Below are positions 45,258 to 53,175 of a DNA stretch of 64,000 nucleotides, piece by piece. The stretch's first letter is position 1. Each line of letters starts with the position of its first letter. Origin of the DNA: JAOUEA01 sp963825635 (GTDB taxonomy: Bacteria > Actinomycetota > UBA4738 > HRBIN12); the NCBI GenBank assembly GCA_963825635.1, contig CAWGTU010000001.1, positions 62,001 to 126,000 on the forward strand, given 5' to 3'. The notes beneath the pieces are model-generated. The model saw only the letters and a program-made list of their open reading frames with translations. It ran no database searches and was not told where the DNA came from. The position numbers were made by a program, and so were the translations under genes.

Positions 45258-46922
45258 TCACCCGATCTGAGGGGCGATCGTGCCGTGGGGAAGGATCGGC
45301 TCGAACCAGATGGAGAATCCGCCGAACTCGAGTTGGTATTCCAACCGACTCGCGTCCTTCGACTCGATCTGTTCGAGCCCCGCATCGTCCAGTCGCGTGA
45401 CGATCGCCCGAGCATCGGCGGTCGTCACCTCGGAGCAACGGTTTCCATCTCGGATCGAAGGGGCGGATCGGGGGAGCTGGGCCAAGACGCGTTCGCTGTC
45501 TCTCGTCCTTCCCTCGTAACAGACCTCATACCTCGCGGGCACGTATGTCCTGAACTCTCGGTCCTCCCACGCGGCCGCAGGCAGCCAGGAAGCCGGATCC
45601 GCGATCCGCGCGACGAGCCGCTCGAGCGCGCTTCCCGGCGTCGCGTCGAGAGGGCCGTGCGGAGCGAGATCGAGCTCGCCGCCGAAGAGCCCGCTCGAGG
45701 CGATCTCGGAGCGCAGCAGCTCGACGCCTTCGGGCGTGAGACGTCGCTCCAGGTAGCCGGTCGTGCTCGTGTTGGCACCCTCGGGAAGGTCGCCTTCCTG
45801 CTGCCAGATCAGCCGCCCGTCGTCGTACACGTAGATCCTGGTGCGCGGGATGCCCTCGGCGCTTCCGTAGAAGCTGAGGACGAGCTCTCCGCTCTCCGGA
45901 GTGCTCGGCGTCGTCCCCTTGGGGGGTATGCCGATCGATGCCCCCCTGAAGCGGATCGATCCGACGATCTGCTGGATCTCCTGCTCGAGCTGGGAGCCGG
46001 CGCGGCTGTGCGTGTCGCCCTCGATGAAGAGACGCGTCCCCTCAACATCGACGATCCATACCCTGATCGTGTCGCCCGCGTGCGTGCTCGTCCAGAAGGC
46101 CCCTCCTCTGTCCTTCGGCCAGTGGTAGAAGAACCCGGGATCGCAGCCGGCGTCTTTCCGTACGGTGAACACCACGTGCTGTGCTACGAGCCCACCGAGG
46201 TCGACGCTCGAAGGTCCTGTCATGAGTTCGGTGCCGTGAGCCTTCGATGCGTGCCTTGCGTAGTCGGCGGTACTCCCGGGGGGCGAACCCCACCACTGTC
46301 CGCACGGTTCGGCGTGGGCGCCATCGCTGATGCTCGTCCAGAAGATGATGCCCTCAGCGCCTCGCGCTCCCGCCGAGGACTTGCTGATGTAGATGTTCCC
46401 GTGGTTCTCCCAGCCCGTGGTCGGCAGGCGGAACGAGAACTGAACGCCATCCGCGGTGAGGGCGTGCCTTCCCTTCTTGAGAGGTCCTTCCCTGAGACCG
46501 ACGTCCCCGGTCGCCGGCGAGGGCGAGATGACAGGAGAGGCCGAGGCGACGCCTGCGGCGCCGGTCGGTGGCGCGGGGGCCGGGCGTTCTTCGCGCGCCT
46601 TGAGCCACGACCCAAGCGTGACGATCAGCACGGCCGCGGCCAGTACGAGCGCGGCGGTTGACCGCGTGGATCGACGGGAGGGTTCGGCCGGCTGCGTCGG
46701 AGCCGGAGATGGACCCGACGGGTGAGGCGGGGGGACGGGCGGGGCGAGGGTTTCGGTGCTTACCGCATCGCGTCTCACCTTCTGCGGGTCGTCTCTCAAC
46801 GACTTTGCCCTCTCCGGCGGGGGTGCGCCGACCACGTACAGCGGCCGTTGTCCGCACGTCGGGCACACCGGCCGCGTCGCTTCACCTTGCCAGTCGCAGC
46901 GGAGGCACGTCTTGAGGGTCAT
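45258..46922 (-). CDS. Zinc-ribbon, membrane-anchored protein with large extracytoplasmic region
   Basis: 554 residues. The N-terminal zinc ribbon has four Cys in CLRCDWQGEATRPVCPTC (C6, C9, C20, C23). A Pro-rich linker leads to one TM helix (TAALVLAAAVLIVTLGSWL, about 90-108). The outer part of over 400 residues contains two regions: a segment from about 155 with GVQFSFRLPTTGWENHG and several cysteines, and a C-terminal half with ELVLSFYGSAEG, RIYVYDDGRLIWQ and YLERRLTPEGVELLRSEI. I recognise no enzyme. It is upstream of nothing on its strand but follows the ECF gene block, so it may be another envelope sensor. Start by ATG at 46922. Confidence 0.65.
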   Translation of the reverse strand: MTLKTCLRCDWQGEATRPVCPTCGQRPLYVVGAPPPERAKSLRDDPQKVRRDAVSTETLAPPVPPPHPSGPSPAPTQPAEPSRRSTRSTAALVLAAAVLIVTLGSWLKAREERPAPAPPTGAAGVASASPVISPSPATGDVGLREGPLKKGRHALTADGVQFSFRLPTTGWENHGNIYISKSSAGARGAEGIIFWTSISDGAHAEPCGQWWGSPPGSTADYARHASKAHGTELMTGPSSVDLGGLVAQHVVFTVRKDAGCDPGFFYHWPKDRGGAFWTSTHAGDTIRVWIVDVEGTRLFIEGDTHSRAGSQLEQEIQQIVGSIRFRGASIGIPPKGTTPSTPESGELVLSFYGSAEGIPRTRIYVYDDGRLIWQQEGDLPEGANTSTTGYLERRLTPEGVELLRSEIASSGLFGGELDLAPHGPLDATPGSALERLVARIADPASWLPAAAWEDREFRTYVPARYEVCYEGRTRDSERVLAQLPRSAPSIRDGNRCSEVTTADARAIVTRLDDAGLEQIESKDASRLEYQLEFGGFSIWFEPILPHGTIAPQIG

Positions 46923-46988
46923 CGCAGGCCGGTGGCCTCCCGATGGATGCTCCGAGCCGCAGTCATCGGAAGGCCCCCGCCCACCTCA

Positions 46989-47759
46989 TCACGCGTTCCC
47001 GCGCTGCACTTCCTTGACGTACTCGCGGGTGTGCTGCTCCCACAACCGGATCGACTCCGGGGTGTGCATGGCCATGGAATAGCTCGCGTTCTCATACATC
47101 ACCGCGGCGTCCTCCGGGTAGGCCTTCGAGACCCATTCGGCGAACGGTTCCCACACCTGCGGGGAGAACTTCTCGAGGTCGAGCAGCTCCGATCGTTGAA
47201 CGATCAGTCCATCGTGAACGGTGAACTCGTCAGAGCTGCCGCTGTAGGGGCCCAGTCCCATCTCATCTGATCGCAGGCCGTGGAAGTCGTAGGTGCAACG
47301 GACGGACGTACCCGACGCCGTCGAGCTTCCCACTTGTTGACAGAAGTCGAGGATCTTCTCGAAGCCGGTCGCTTCGAACCACGACAGGCTCTGCCGGAAC
47401 GCCTTCCGAGTCCCCTCCGTGGTCGATCCGCGGATGACGTCGTCGGACAGGTAGGACATCGCCTGTAGCGCGTCGAAGGCATTGCTGGCCTGGAAGTAGT
47501 CCTCGGCGATCCCCACCGCTACCGGATCGGGCGCACTCAACGCCGCTGGCTCGTTCGCCGGGGTGGTCGTGTCCTCGGCGGGCCGCATGATCCACAGGAG
47601 TGCGACCGCCGCGACCCCGACCGCTGCTGCGACGACGAACGCGCCGATCTTCCTGTTGCGGGCGGTTCTGACCTGCCTGCGTTGCTGGCGCTCGAGTGCG
47701 CCAGGCTCAGGTGGCTTCTGTTTCGTGACCATCTCGTAGACCTCCCGAACGTCTGGCAT
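46989..47759 (-). CDS. Membrane partner of ECF sigma factor, NTF2-like ectodomain (putative anti-sigma)
   Basis: 256 residues. The N-terminal cytoplasmic module VREVYEMVTKQKPPEPGALERQQRRQVRTARNRKIGAF resembles that of the proteins at 48423-49493 and 50144-51178. One TM helix (VVAAAVGVAAVALLWIM) is followed by an extracytoplasmic domain beginning PDPVAVGIAEDYFQASNAFDALQAM, with a pattern typical of NTF2/SnoaL-like domains and two cysteines (DFCQQ, VRCTYDF). It starts 11 bases after the stop of the sigma gene at 47771. Position and topology suggest an anti-sigma factor, though no zinc-anti-sigma HxxxCxxC motif is present. Confidence 0.7.
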   Translation of the reverse strand: MPDVREVYEMVTKQKPPEPGALERQQRRQVRTARNRKIGAFVVAAAVGVAAVALLWIMRPAEDTTTPANEPAALSAPDPVAVGIAEDYFQASNAFDALQAMSYLSDDVIRGSTTEGTRKAFRQSLSWFEATGFEKILDFCQQVGSSTASGTSVRCTYDFHGLRSDEMGLGPYSGSSDEFTVHDGLIVQRSELLDLEKFSPQVWEPFAEWVSKAYPEDAAVMYENASYSMAMHTPESIRLWEQHTREYVKEVQRGNA

Positions 47760-47770
47760 CCTCGCCTCCC

Positions 47771-48346
47771 TCAGCTCTCCCTGAGCGCCGCGCGACCTTG
47801 CGATGCGAGCACACGCACGGTGGTCGGCCGGATGCCCATGACCCGAGCAGCCTGTTCCGAGTCGTACCCGAGGATCTCGGTGAGCACGATGGCGGTGCGC
47901 TGGCGAGGGGTGATGCGCCGCAACATCCGGCGCACGTCCTCACGCAGATCGATGTCATCGAACGGATCCCGGGAGCTCGCCGCCGGCACGAGTGACCGCG
48001 CGGCCACCCGGGCGCGACGAGCGCGCATCCTGAACCCGTTCAGCGCGACACGGAACAGGTACGCGACCGGATCCTCGATCGTGTCGAGGCGGTCCCACCG
48101 CTCCCACAGTTTCAGGAACGCGTCCTGCATCAGCTCCTCCGCGTCGGCCGAGCTCCCCGTGATGAAGTACAGGGCTCGGTACAGGCGATCGTGCACATCG
48201 AGGAAGAGCGCTTCGAAGCTCGGGGGACGCGCTGGCGCCTCGCGGTCCCTGTCGATCTCGACGACGTTGTCCTCGGCCTGCACGCGACCATGGATGCGTA
48301 ACGCGATGACTTCGTTTAGGCGGTCTGAGGGCCTATCGGGACCCAT
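47771..48346 (-). CDS. ECF-type RNA polymerase sigma factor
   Basis: 191 residues. Region 2 reads FEALFLDVHDRLYRALYFITGSSADAEELMQDAFLKLWERWDRLD with the DAEELMQDAFLKLWE core. Region 4 reads DVRRMLRRITPRQRTAIVLTEILGYDSEQAARVMGIRPTTVRVLASQGRAAL with its helix-turn-helix. No region 3 and no C-terminal extension. It is followed at 11 bases by its putative anti-sigma partner. About 49% of positions appear shared with the second sigma gene in this cluster by eye, so the two pairs arose by duplication. Confidence 0.93.
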   Translation of the reverse strand: MGPDRPSDRLNEVIALRIHGRVQAEDNVVEIDRDREAPARPPSFEALFLDVHDRLYRALYFITGSSADAEELMQDAFLKLWERWDRLDTIEDPVAYLFRVALNGFRMRARRARVAARSLVPAASSRDPFDDIDLREDVRRMLRRITPRQRTAIVLTEILGYDSEQAARVMGIRPTTVRVLASQGRAALRES

Positions 48347-48422
48347 CGGTCGAGCCTACGCCCATGTGGTGGCCCGACGCGTCGGATCCTGGCTCGCTCG
48401 GCGGCTCTGAGCGCCCAGCAGG

Positions 48423-49493
48423 TCACGGGGCGTTGTTGACCACGAGGGTGTGATCGTTCAGCCACTCCGCGAACATCCCGTCGCCGACCCGAACCGTCTC
48501 GCCGCTCGCAACATCCACGACGTATATGCCCGGCCCAGGATCTGCCGGATCCCCGAAGACACCCAGGTCCGCGTAGGCGATCCTGCTGCCATCGGGTGAC
48601 CAGCGTGGCCACTTGATGGATGCGCCTTCTACCAAGGTTCTCGGCTGTTCCTCCGGATCGTTGCCGACCACCTTGATGCTCTCACCCGCGAATTCGCTGA
48701 ATGGGTCGGTACGCAGGTATGCGATCTGCGTGTCGTCTGGCGAGACCTCGCCGTAGGCGGCAACCTTGCGGACCAGGGTCGGCTTCCCTCCGGTCACAGG
48801 CACCGACCATAGGTCGCGAACCCTCGATGTACCGCGGGGGTATTGGTAGTACACCAACGCGCCGTCCGCGCTGAATGCCGGAGCGAGGAAGGAGCCGAAC
48901 ATCACCGGATCCTCTGGGAAGTCGGTGATCTGGGTCGAGCGACCAGTGGCGACGTCGAGGACGAAGAGGTTGCCTGGCCCGTGCCTGCCTGGACCGGAAT
49001 CCGACGGGAACGCAAGGTAGACGATCATCGACCCGTCCGCGGACCATCGGGGGCCGCGGACCTCCAGCCCGCTCTCCGAGAAGGTCCGTTCGTCGCTCCC
49101 GTCCATGTTGGCGACCACGATCTTCGAATCAACGTCGGCATCGCTGTCGAACGTGATCTGAGTGCCATCGGGAGAGACGTCGTAGAGAACCTGCCCGCGC
49201 AACGCCGCCGGGAGCGCCGTCACCTCACCCGACTCCAGGTCGAGGGTGTAGAGGATCGGCGTCTCGATCGGCTCCGGGACGATCGAGTCGTCGGCTGGCA
49301 CCAGGGATGAGTCGCGACTGACGATCGCCGCGATCACCACGACGATCGGAACGATCGCTGCCGCGACAGCGAATCCGCCCAGCTTCCTGTTTCGTCTGGA
49401 GCGGTTCTGCCGTCGCTCCTGTTCCTTCCATGAGTCGAGATCTGGCTCGGCCTGTCTGGTGACCATGTCGATGATGTCGCGTGGCTCAGGCAT
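48423..49493 (-). CDS. Membrane-anchored TolB-like propeller protein, partner of ECF sigma factor
   Basis: 356 residues from the ATG at 49493 (MPEPRDIIDMVTRQ). The cytoplasmic N-terminus ends PDLDSWKEQERRQNRSRRNRKLGGF, followed by a TM helix (AVAAAIVPIVVVIAAIVS). The outer domain is a TolB/PD40-type beta-propeller: repeats such as YDVSPDGTQITFDSDADVDSKIVVANMDGSDERTF, PRWSADGSMIVYLAF, APAFSADGALVYYQYP and RWSPDGSRIAYADLG. The start overlaps the sigma gene's end by 8 bases (49486-49493), so the two are co-translated. I infer an anti-sigma factor whose propeller senses an envelope signal. Confidence 0.78.
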   Translation of the reverse strand: MPEPRDIIDMVTRQAEPDLDSWKEQERRQNRSRRNRKLGGFAVAAAIVPIVVVIAAIVSRDSSLVPADDSIVPEPIETPILYTLDLESGEVTALPAALRGQVLYDVSPDGTQITFDSDADVDSKIVVANMDGSDERTFSESGLEVRGPRWSADGSMIVYLAFPSDSGPGRHGPGNLFVLDVATGRSTQITDFPEDPVMFGSFLAPAFSADGALVYYQYPRGTSRVRDLWSVPVTGGKPTLVRKVAAYGEVSPDDTQIAYLRTDPFSEFAGESIKVVGNDPEEQPRTLVEGASIKWPRWSPDGSRIAYADLGVFGDPADPGPGIYVVDVASGETVRVGDGMFAEWLNDHTLVVNNAP

Positions 49494-50007
49494 GGTGTCC
49501 TCCGGCGCCCCGCAGCACGGTGCGCCCCTGGGTGGCCAACGCTCGAACGGTCGAGGGGCGGATCCCCATGATCTGCGATGCCTCCTCCGATCCGTAGTCG
49601 TACAGATCGAGCAGAACGAGAGCGGCACGCTGACGGGGCGACAGCGAGGCGAGCATCTCGTGAACGTCCTCTCTCAGATCGATCTCGTCGAATGGGTCCT
49701 TGGACGAGTCGACCGGCATCAATCTGCGCGCGGCCCGGCGCGCAGCGCGGGCTCGCATGCGGGCCCCGTTGAGGGCTACCCGGAAGAGGTAGCCGACGGG
49801 GTCGTCGATGCGGTCGATCGTGTCCCACCGTTCCCACATCGTGAGGAACGCCTCCTGCATGAGTTCCTGCGCGTCGGCGCGATTGCCGGTCACGAAGTAG
49901 AGAGCCTTGAACACGGCCCGGTGCTCATCGGCGAAGAACGCCGTGAAGTCGCGCGGTTCCTCCACTGCCTGGAGGCGTGGAACCTCCTCACCTGCTGCGC
50001 TCATCAC
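49486..50007 (-). CDS. ECF-type RNA polymerase sigma factor
   Basis: 173 residues. Region 2: FADEHRAVFKALYFVTGNRADAQELMQEAFLTMWERWDTID. Region 4: DVHEMLASLSPRQRAALVLLDLYDYGSEEASQIMGIRPSTVRALATQGRTVL. It is closely similar to the sigma factor at 47771-48346, including DPFDEIDLREDVHEM against DPFDDIDLREDVRRM. The stop lies inside the start of the propeller partner gene. An alternative ATG one codon later does not matter to the product. Confidence 0.93.
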   Translation of the reverse strand: MMSAAGEEVPRLQAVEEPRDFTAFFADEHRAVFKALYFVTGNRADAQELMQEAFLTMWERWDTIDRIDDPVGYLFRVALNGARMRARAARRAARRLMPVDSSKDPFDEIDLREDVHEMLASLSPRQRAALVLLDLYDYGSEEASQIMGIRPSTVRALATQGRTVLRGAGGHHA

Positions 50008-50143
50008 CCTCCTGGATGCCGCAGTCGGCCTCAGCGCTTAGTCTCGCGAATATCACATCTCATCTCACGTTGCAGGGCAGATCCAAACCCGGCAGGTCGG
50101 GGCGTCATGGGCGCATCGAGCGCTGTGCGGGCCCGCTCCCTCC

Positions 50144-51178
50144 CTACCTCGAGACGATGAGCGTCTGATCGTCGACCCACCCGGCGAAGGTGCCGTCGCC
50201 GACGCGAGTCGTCTCTCCGTTGGCTACGTCCGCGACGTATACGCCCGGATCGCTTCCTTCCCGATCCGCGTAGGCGATCCGAGTTCCGTCTGGAGACCAT
50301 CGCTGCCACTGGATCGACCCGCCATTGACCAGTGTGCGGGGCTCGACGTCGGGTTCCAGGGTTCCCACGATCTCGATGCCTTCGCCGGCCCAGGGGTCGG
50401 ACGTTGTCGAGCGGAGGAACGCGATCTGCGTGCCGTCAGGTGAGACCTCACCGTAGGCGGCCCTCCTGCGGACGAGGGTCGGCTCTTCGCCGGTGATCGG
50501 CACCGACCACAGATCCCGAACTTGGGTGGCTCCCCTCGGGTATTGGAAGTAGACCGTGTCGCCCTTCTGGCTGAAGCTCGGTGACAGATAGGACCCCAGC
50601 ATGACCGGTGTCTGCGGGAGGTCCGTGATCTGGCTGGAGTCACCGGTAGCGATGTCGAGTAGATACAGGTTGCCCGGTCCATCCGGATCGGTTTGATCGA
50701 TCCCCAGGTAGACGATCATCGACCCGCCAGGGGACCAGGCTGGACCTCGAACCTCCTTCCCGTCGAAGGAGAACTCGCGGATGTCGCTACCGTCCATGTT
50801 TGCCACGACGATCTTGGAATCGGAGTCTGGATCTGCGTCGTAGGTGATCTGAGTACCGTCGGGAGAAACGTCGTACTTGGTCTCGGGGATGTTGGCAGGT
50901 AGCGGTGTGGCCTCGCCGGTCTCAAGGTCCAGAAGGTAGCCATTGGTCGTCTCGGCGGATGGGGGAGGCGCCCCTTCGCCTATTGCCGGCGCTGCCGCCG
51001 GATCGGGCGTCGACATGTCGCCACCCGACCGCATGGTGATGAGGATCAGCGCGAGGACTCCGAGAGAGACGATCGCCGCCGCGAATCCTCCGATCCTCTT
51101 CGTTCGTTTCGTTCGGTCTTGCCTGTCCTGCTGCTGCTTCCAGGAGTCCTGATCGGGCTCTGCCTGAGTGGTCGCCAT
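50144..51178 (-). CDS. Membrane-anchored TolB-like propeller protein (orphan paralogue)
   Basis: 344 residues from the ATG at 51178, with GGAGGGAG upstream. The N-terminal ATTQAEPDQDSWKQQQDRQDRTKRTKRIGGF, TM helix (AAAIVSLGVLALILITM) and propeller repeats (YDVSPDGTQITYDADPDSDSKIVVANMDGSD, AWSPGGSMIVYLGID, RWSPDGTRIAYADREG) run in parallel with the protein at 48423-49493. No sigma gene overlaps its start; the 290 bases upstream hold no sigma remnant that I can find. It lies upstream of, and may be transcribed with, the sigma gene at 49486-50007, 136 bases downstream. Confidence 0.75.
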   Translation of the reverse strand: MATTQAEPDQDSWKQQQDRQDRTKRTKRIGGFAAAIVSLGVLALILITMRSGGDMSTPDPAAAPAIGEGAPPPSAETTNGYLLDLETGEATPLPANIPETKYDVSPDGTQITYDADPDSDSKIVVANMDGSDIREFSFDGKEVRGPAWSPGGSMIVYLGIDQTDPDGPGNLYLLDIATGDSSQITDLPQTPVMLGSYLSPSFSQKGDTVYFQYPRGATQVRDLWSVPITGEEPTLVRRRAAYGEVSPDGTQIAFLRSTTSDPWAGEGIEIVGTLEPDVEPRTLVNGGSIQWQRWSPDGTRIAYADREGSDPGVYVADVANGETTRVGDGTFAGWVDDQTLIVSR

Positions 51179-51471
51179 CTCGCTCCCTCCTTCAGTTCGG
51201 TATTGCAGATCGCACATCTGCGGTTGGCGCGTCAGCCTTCCCATGCAACCGATACGAGGCCACTCCTTCGCCGTCTGCCGATACGAACAGGTGCTCGCCA
51301 CCTCTCCCAATCTGACGCAGGCCCTGAACCCATGCGGACTCCAGCAGTGATCCGCCAGCCATGCCGTCTCATCTCCACGTGGGCCTCCGATCTGATCGGG
51401 CGTCGAGAAGAGGCCAGCTGGGAGGTTGAGGTTCTGTCCGGGTTCCGCGTCGACCTTCTTGCATCACCCGT

Positions 51472-52281
51472 CTAGATGCCGCCGCCTTCGGCTCCGCTTA
51501 GGTCTGGCCCGAGCGGCGTTGGGATGCTGAGTCCTCGCAGCTCCTCAGGGACGAGTTCGGCGAACTCCCACCCGGTCCACAGGTCACCTGCGATGCGACC
51601 GGCCGGCCGGTCCACGCCGTGGTGTGAGGCCCACTCGCAGACGCGCTCGACGTCTCGCTCGAGGAACGCGCGGGCATGCCGGTTCTTCCGGGGATCCACC
51701 GCCTGGGGGAGGTCGATCACGATCACCTGACCCTCCCAGACGAGCAGGTTGTAGGGCGAGAGGTCGCCGTGCACGACGTTCAGGAACAGCATGCGCTCGA
51801 TCGCCTGGAGTACCTGGTCGACGAGCGCCTCGGCCTCGTCGGTGTCCTCGACGTCGTACGAGCGCAGCTGGGGCGCGGCGAAGTCCACGTCGCCGATGTA
51901 CGACATCAGGATCGCGTCGCCGGTGCACTCGATCGGGCGTGGGACGTGAGCGCCGCCGGCCGAGAGGGTGCGCAGCGTCTCCCACTCGCGGTCGACCCAG
52001 ATCATGCCCTGCACCTCGCGTCCGAAGCGCGTCTTCTTCTCGAGCGCCACGCGCACGCGGCGTTCCTTGATCCACTCGCCGTCGCGGTACATCGACTCGT
52101 CGCGGAAGTCCCGCCGGTCCAGCGGGTGGTAGAGCTTCAGCGCGGCGAGCTCTTCGCCGGTCGTGCGGGGGTTGGCGCGGCAGAGGTGTACCGAGGCTTC
52201 CTTGCCGCTCTTGATCGGTCTGAGTACTTCGTCGATGAGCCCCTCATCGAAGAAGTACTCGAGCTGGTTCGCGTCGGTCAA
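51472..52281 (-). CDS. RIO1-type serine protein kinase
   Basis: 269 residues. The ATP-binding part reads GLIDEVLRPIKSGKEASVHLCRANP with the RIO flexible-loop start, then AALKLYHPLDRRDF with the catalytic Lys. The catalytic loop is VVHGDLSPYNLLVW (the HGDLSxxN form of RIO kinases) and the metal loop IVIDLPQAVDPRKN. Bacterial RIO kinases of this length are known in actinobacteria; their substrates are not. It is preceded by a gap of about 200 bases with no gene and no obvious operon partner. Confidence 0.9.
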   Translation of the reverse strand: MTDANQLEYFFDEGLIDEVLRPIKSGKEASVHLCRANPRTTGEELAALKLYHPLDRRDFRDESMYRDGEWIKERRVRVALEKKTRFGREVQGMIWVDREWETLRTLSAGGAHVPRPIECTGDAILMSYIGDVDFAAPQLRSYDVEDTDEAEALVDQVLQAIERMLFLNVVHGDLSPYNLLVWEGQVIVIDLPQAVDPRKNRHARAFLERDVERVCEWASHHGVDRPAGRIAGDLWTGWEFAELVPEELRGLSIPTPLGPDLSGAEGGGI

Positions 52282-52479
52282 CGCGGGTCTCCTTCCGGGA
52301 TGGTTCGTGGCATGGGTGATGCCGCGTCCCCGAAGGAGCTGGGCGTGAACGCCGACCCGAGCGTGGGCGGCGCTACGCGGAAGCGAACCGGGAGGGACGC
52401 GGCGTGCGCGCGATATCGGACACCGATCTCGCGGCCATGCTCATCGCCTCCTCTCGGCTCATCAGCGCTGAGTGCGCTG

Positions 52480-53079
52480 TCACGGCGCGGCGGTCGCGCC
52501 GGAGTGCTCGGCAAGGGTAGCACCGTCCTCGTCCGCGTCCAGCCGGGCGGACGATCGAGCGACGAGCACGAGCGCGACGATCAGGGCGAACCCGCTCAAC
52601 GCCATCAGCGGGATCGAGACGAAGTGGAACTTCCAGATCCACACGACGGTGCACGGCGCGTCGGCGCTGCACGAGACCGATGCCTGGCTCGGGAACCGCT
52701 CGAGTTGGTAGTGGTAGATCGAGATGGCGGCGCCGATCACGGCGAGCGGCACGACGTACCTGGCGACCGAGACATCGCGTTTCCATGCGGCGATCGCGAG
52801 GATCGGCACGAGTGGGTACATCGCGATCCTCTGGTACCAGCAGAGCTTGCACGGCACGAAGTGCGCCACCTCCGAGAGGTAGAGGCTGCCGAGGGTCGCG
52901 GTGAGCGCCACGAGGAAGGCGAGCCACAAGGCCGACGGACCGAGGGTCTCCCACACGGCATCCTTCGTCGAAGAGAAGCCGTCGCGGCTGGCAACGGCGA
53001 GCAGGGCGATCGCGATCACCGCGGCGATCGCGATCACGGTGAGCAGGGCGAACAGGGTCGCCATCGTGTCGACGTTCAT
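52480..53079 (-). CDS. DsbB-family disulfide bond formation protein
   Basis: 199 residues from the ATG at 53079. Four to five TM helices. The quinone-linked cysteine pair is CKLC in VAHFVPCKLCWYQRIAMYPL, and the second pair is C..C in ASVSCSADAPCTVVWIWKF, in the loop between later helices, as in DsbB and BdbC. The W-Y-Q-R-I-A/M-Y-P block after CxxC is typical. It passes electrons from a DsbA-like oxidase to quinone. No dsbA is adjacent. It has an acidic soluble tail of about 20 residues and is divergent from radA. Confidence 0.9.
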   Translation of the reverse strand: MNVDTMATLFALLTVIAIAAVIAIALLAVASRDGFSSTKDAVWETLGPSALWLAFLVALTATLGSLYLSEVAHFVPCKLCWYQRIAMYPLVPILAIAAWKRDVSVARYVVPLAVIGAAISIYHYQLERFPSQASVSCSADAPCTVVWIWKFHFVSIPLMALSGFALIVALVLVARSSARLDADEDGATLAEHSGATAAP

Positions 53080-53175
53080 CGCAGGAAGCCTATCGACCTC
53101 GACGTATGAGGTGGGGACGCCCGTCTTCAGGCGGCTCACGCCGTGATGTCGGTGGCGACCGGTACCTTGCCGGCC

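Noticed and set aside
51179..51471. Search for a sigma factor remnant upstream of the orphan propeller gene
   Set aside because: No region 2 or region 4 motif is readable in any frame of these 290 bases.
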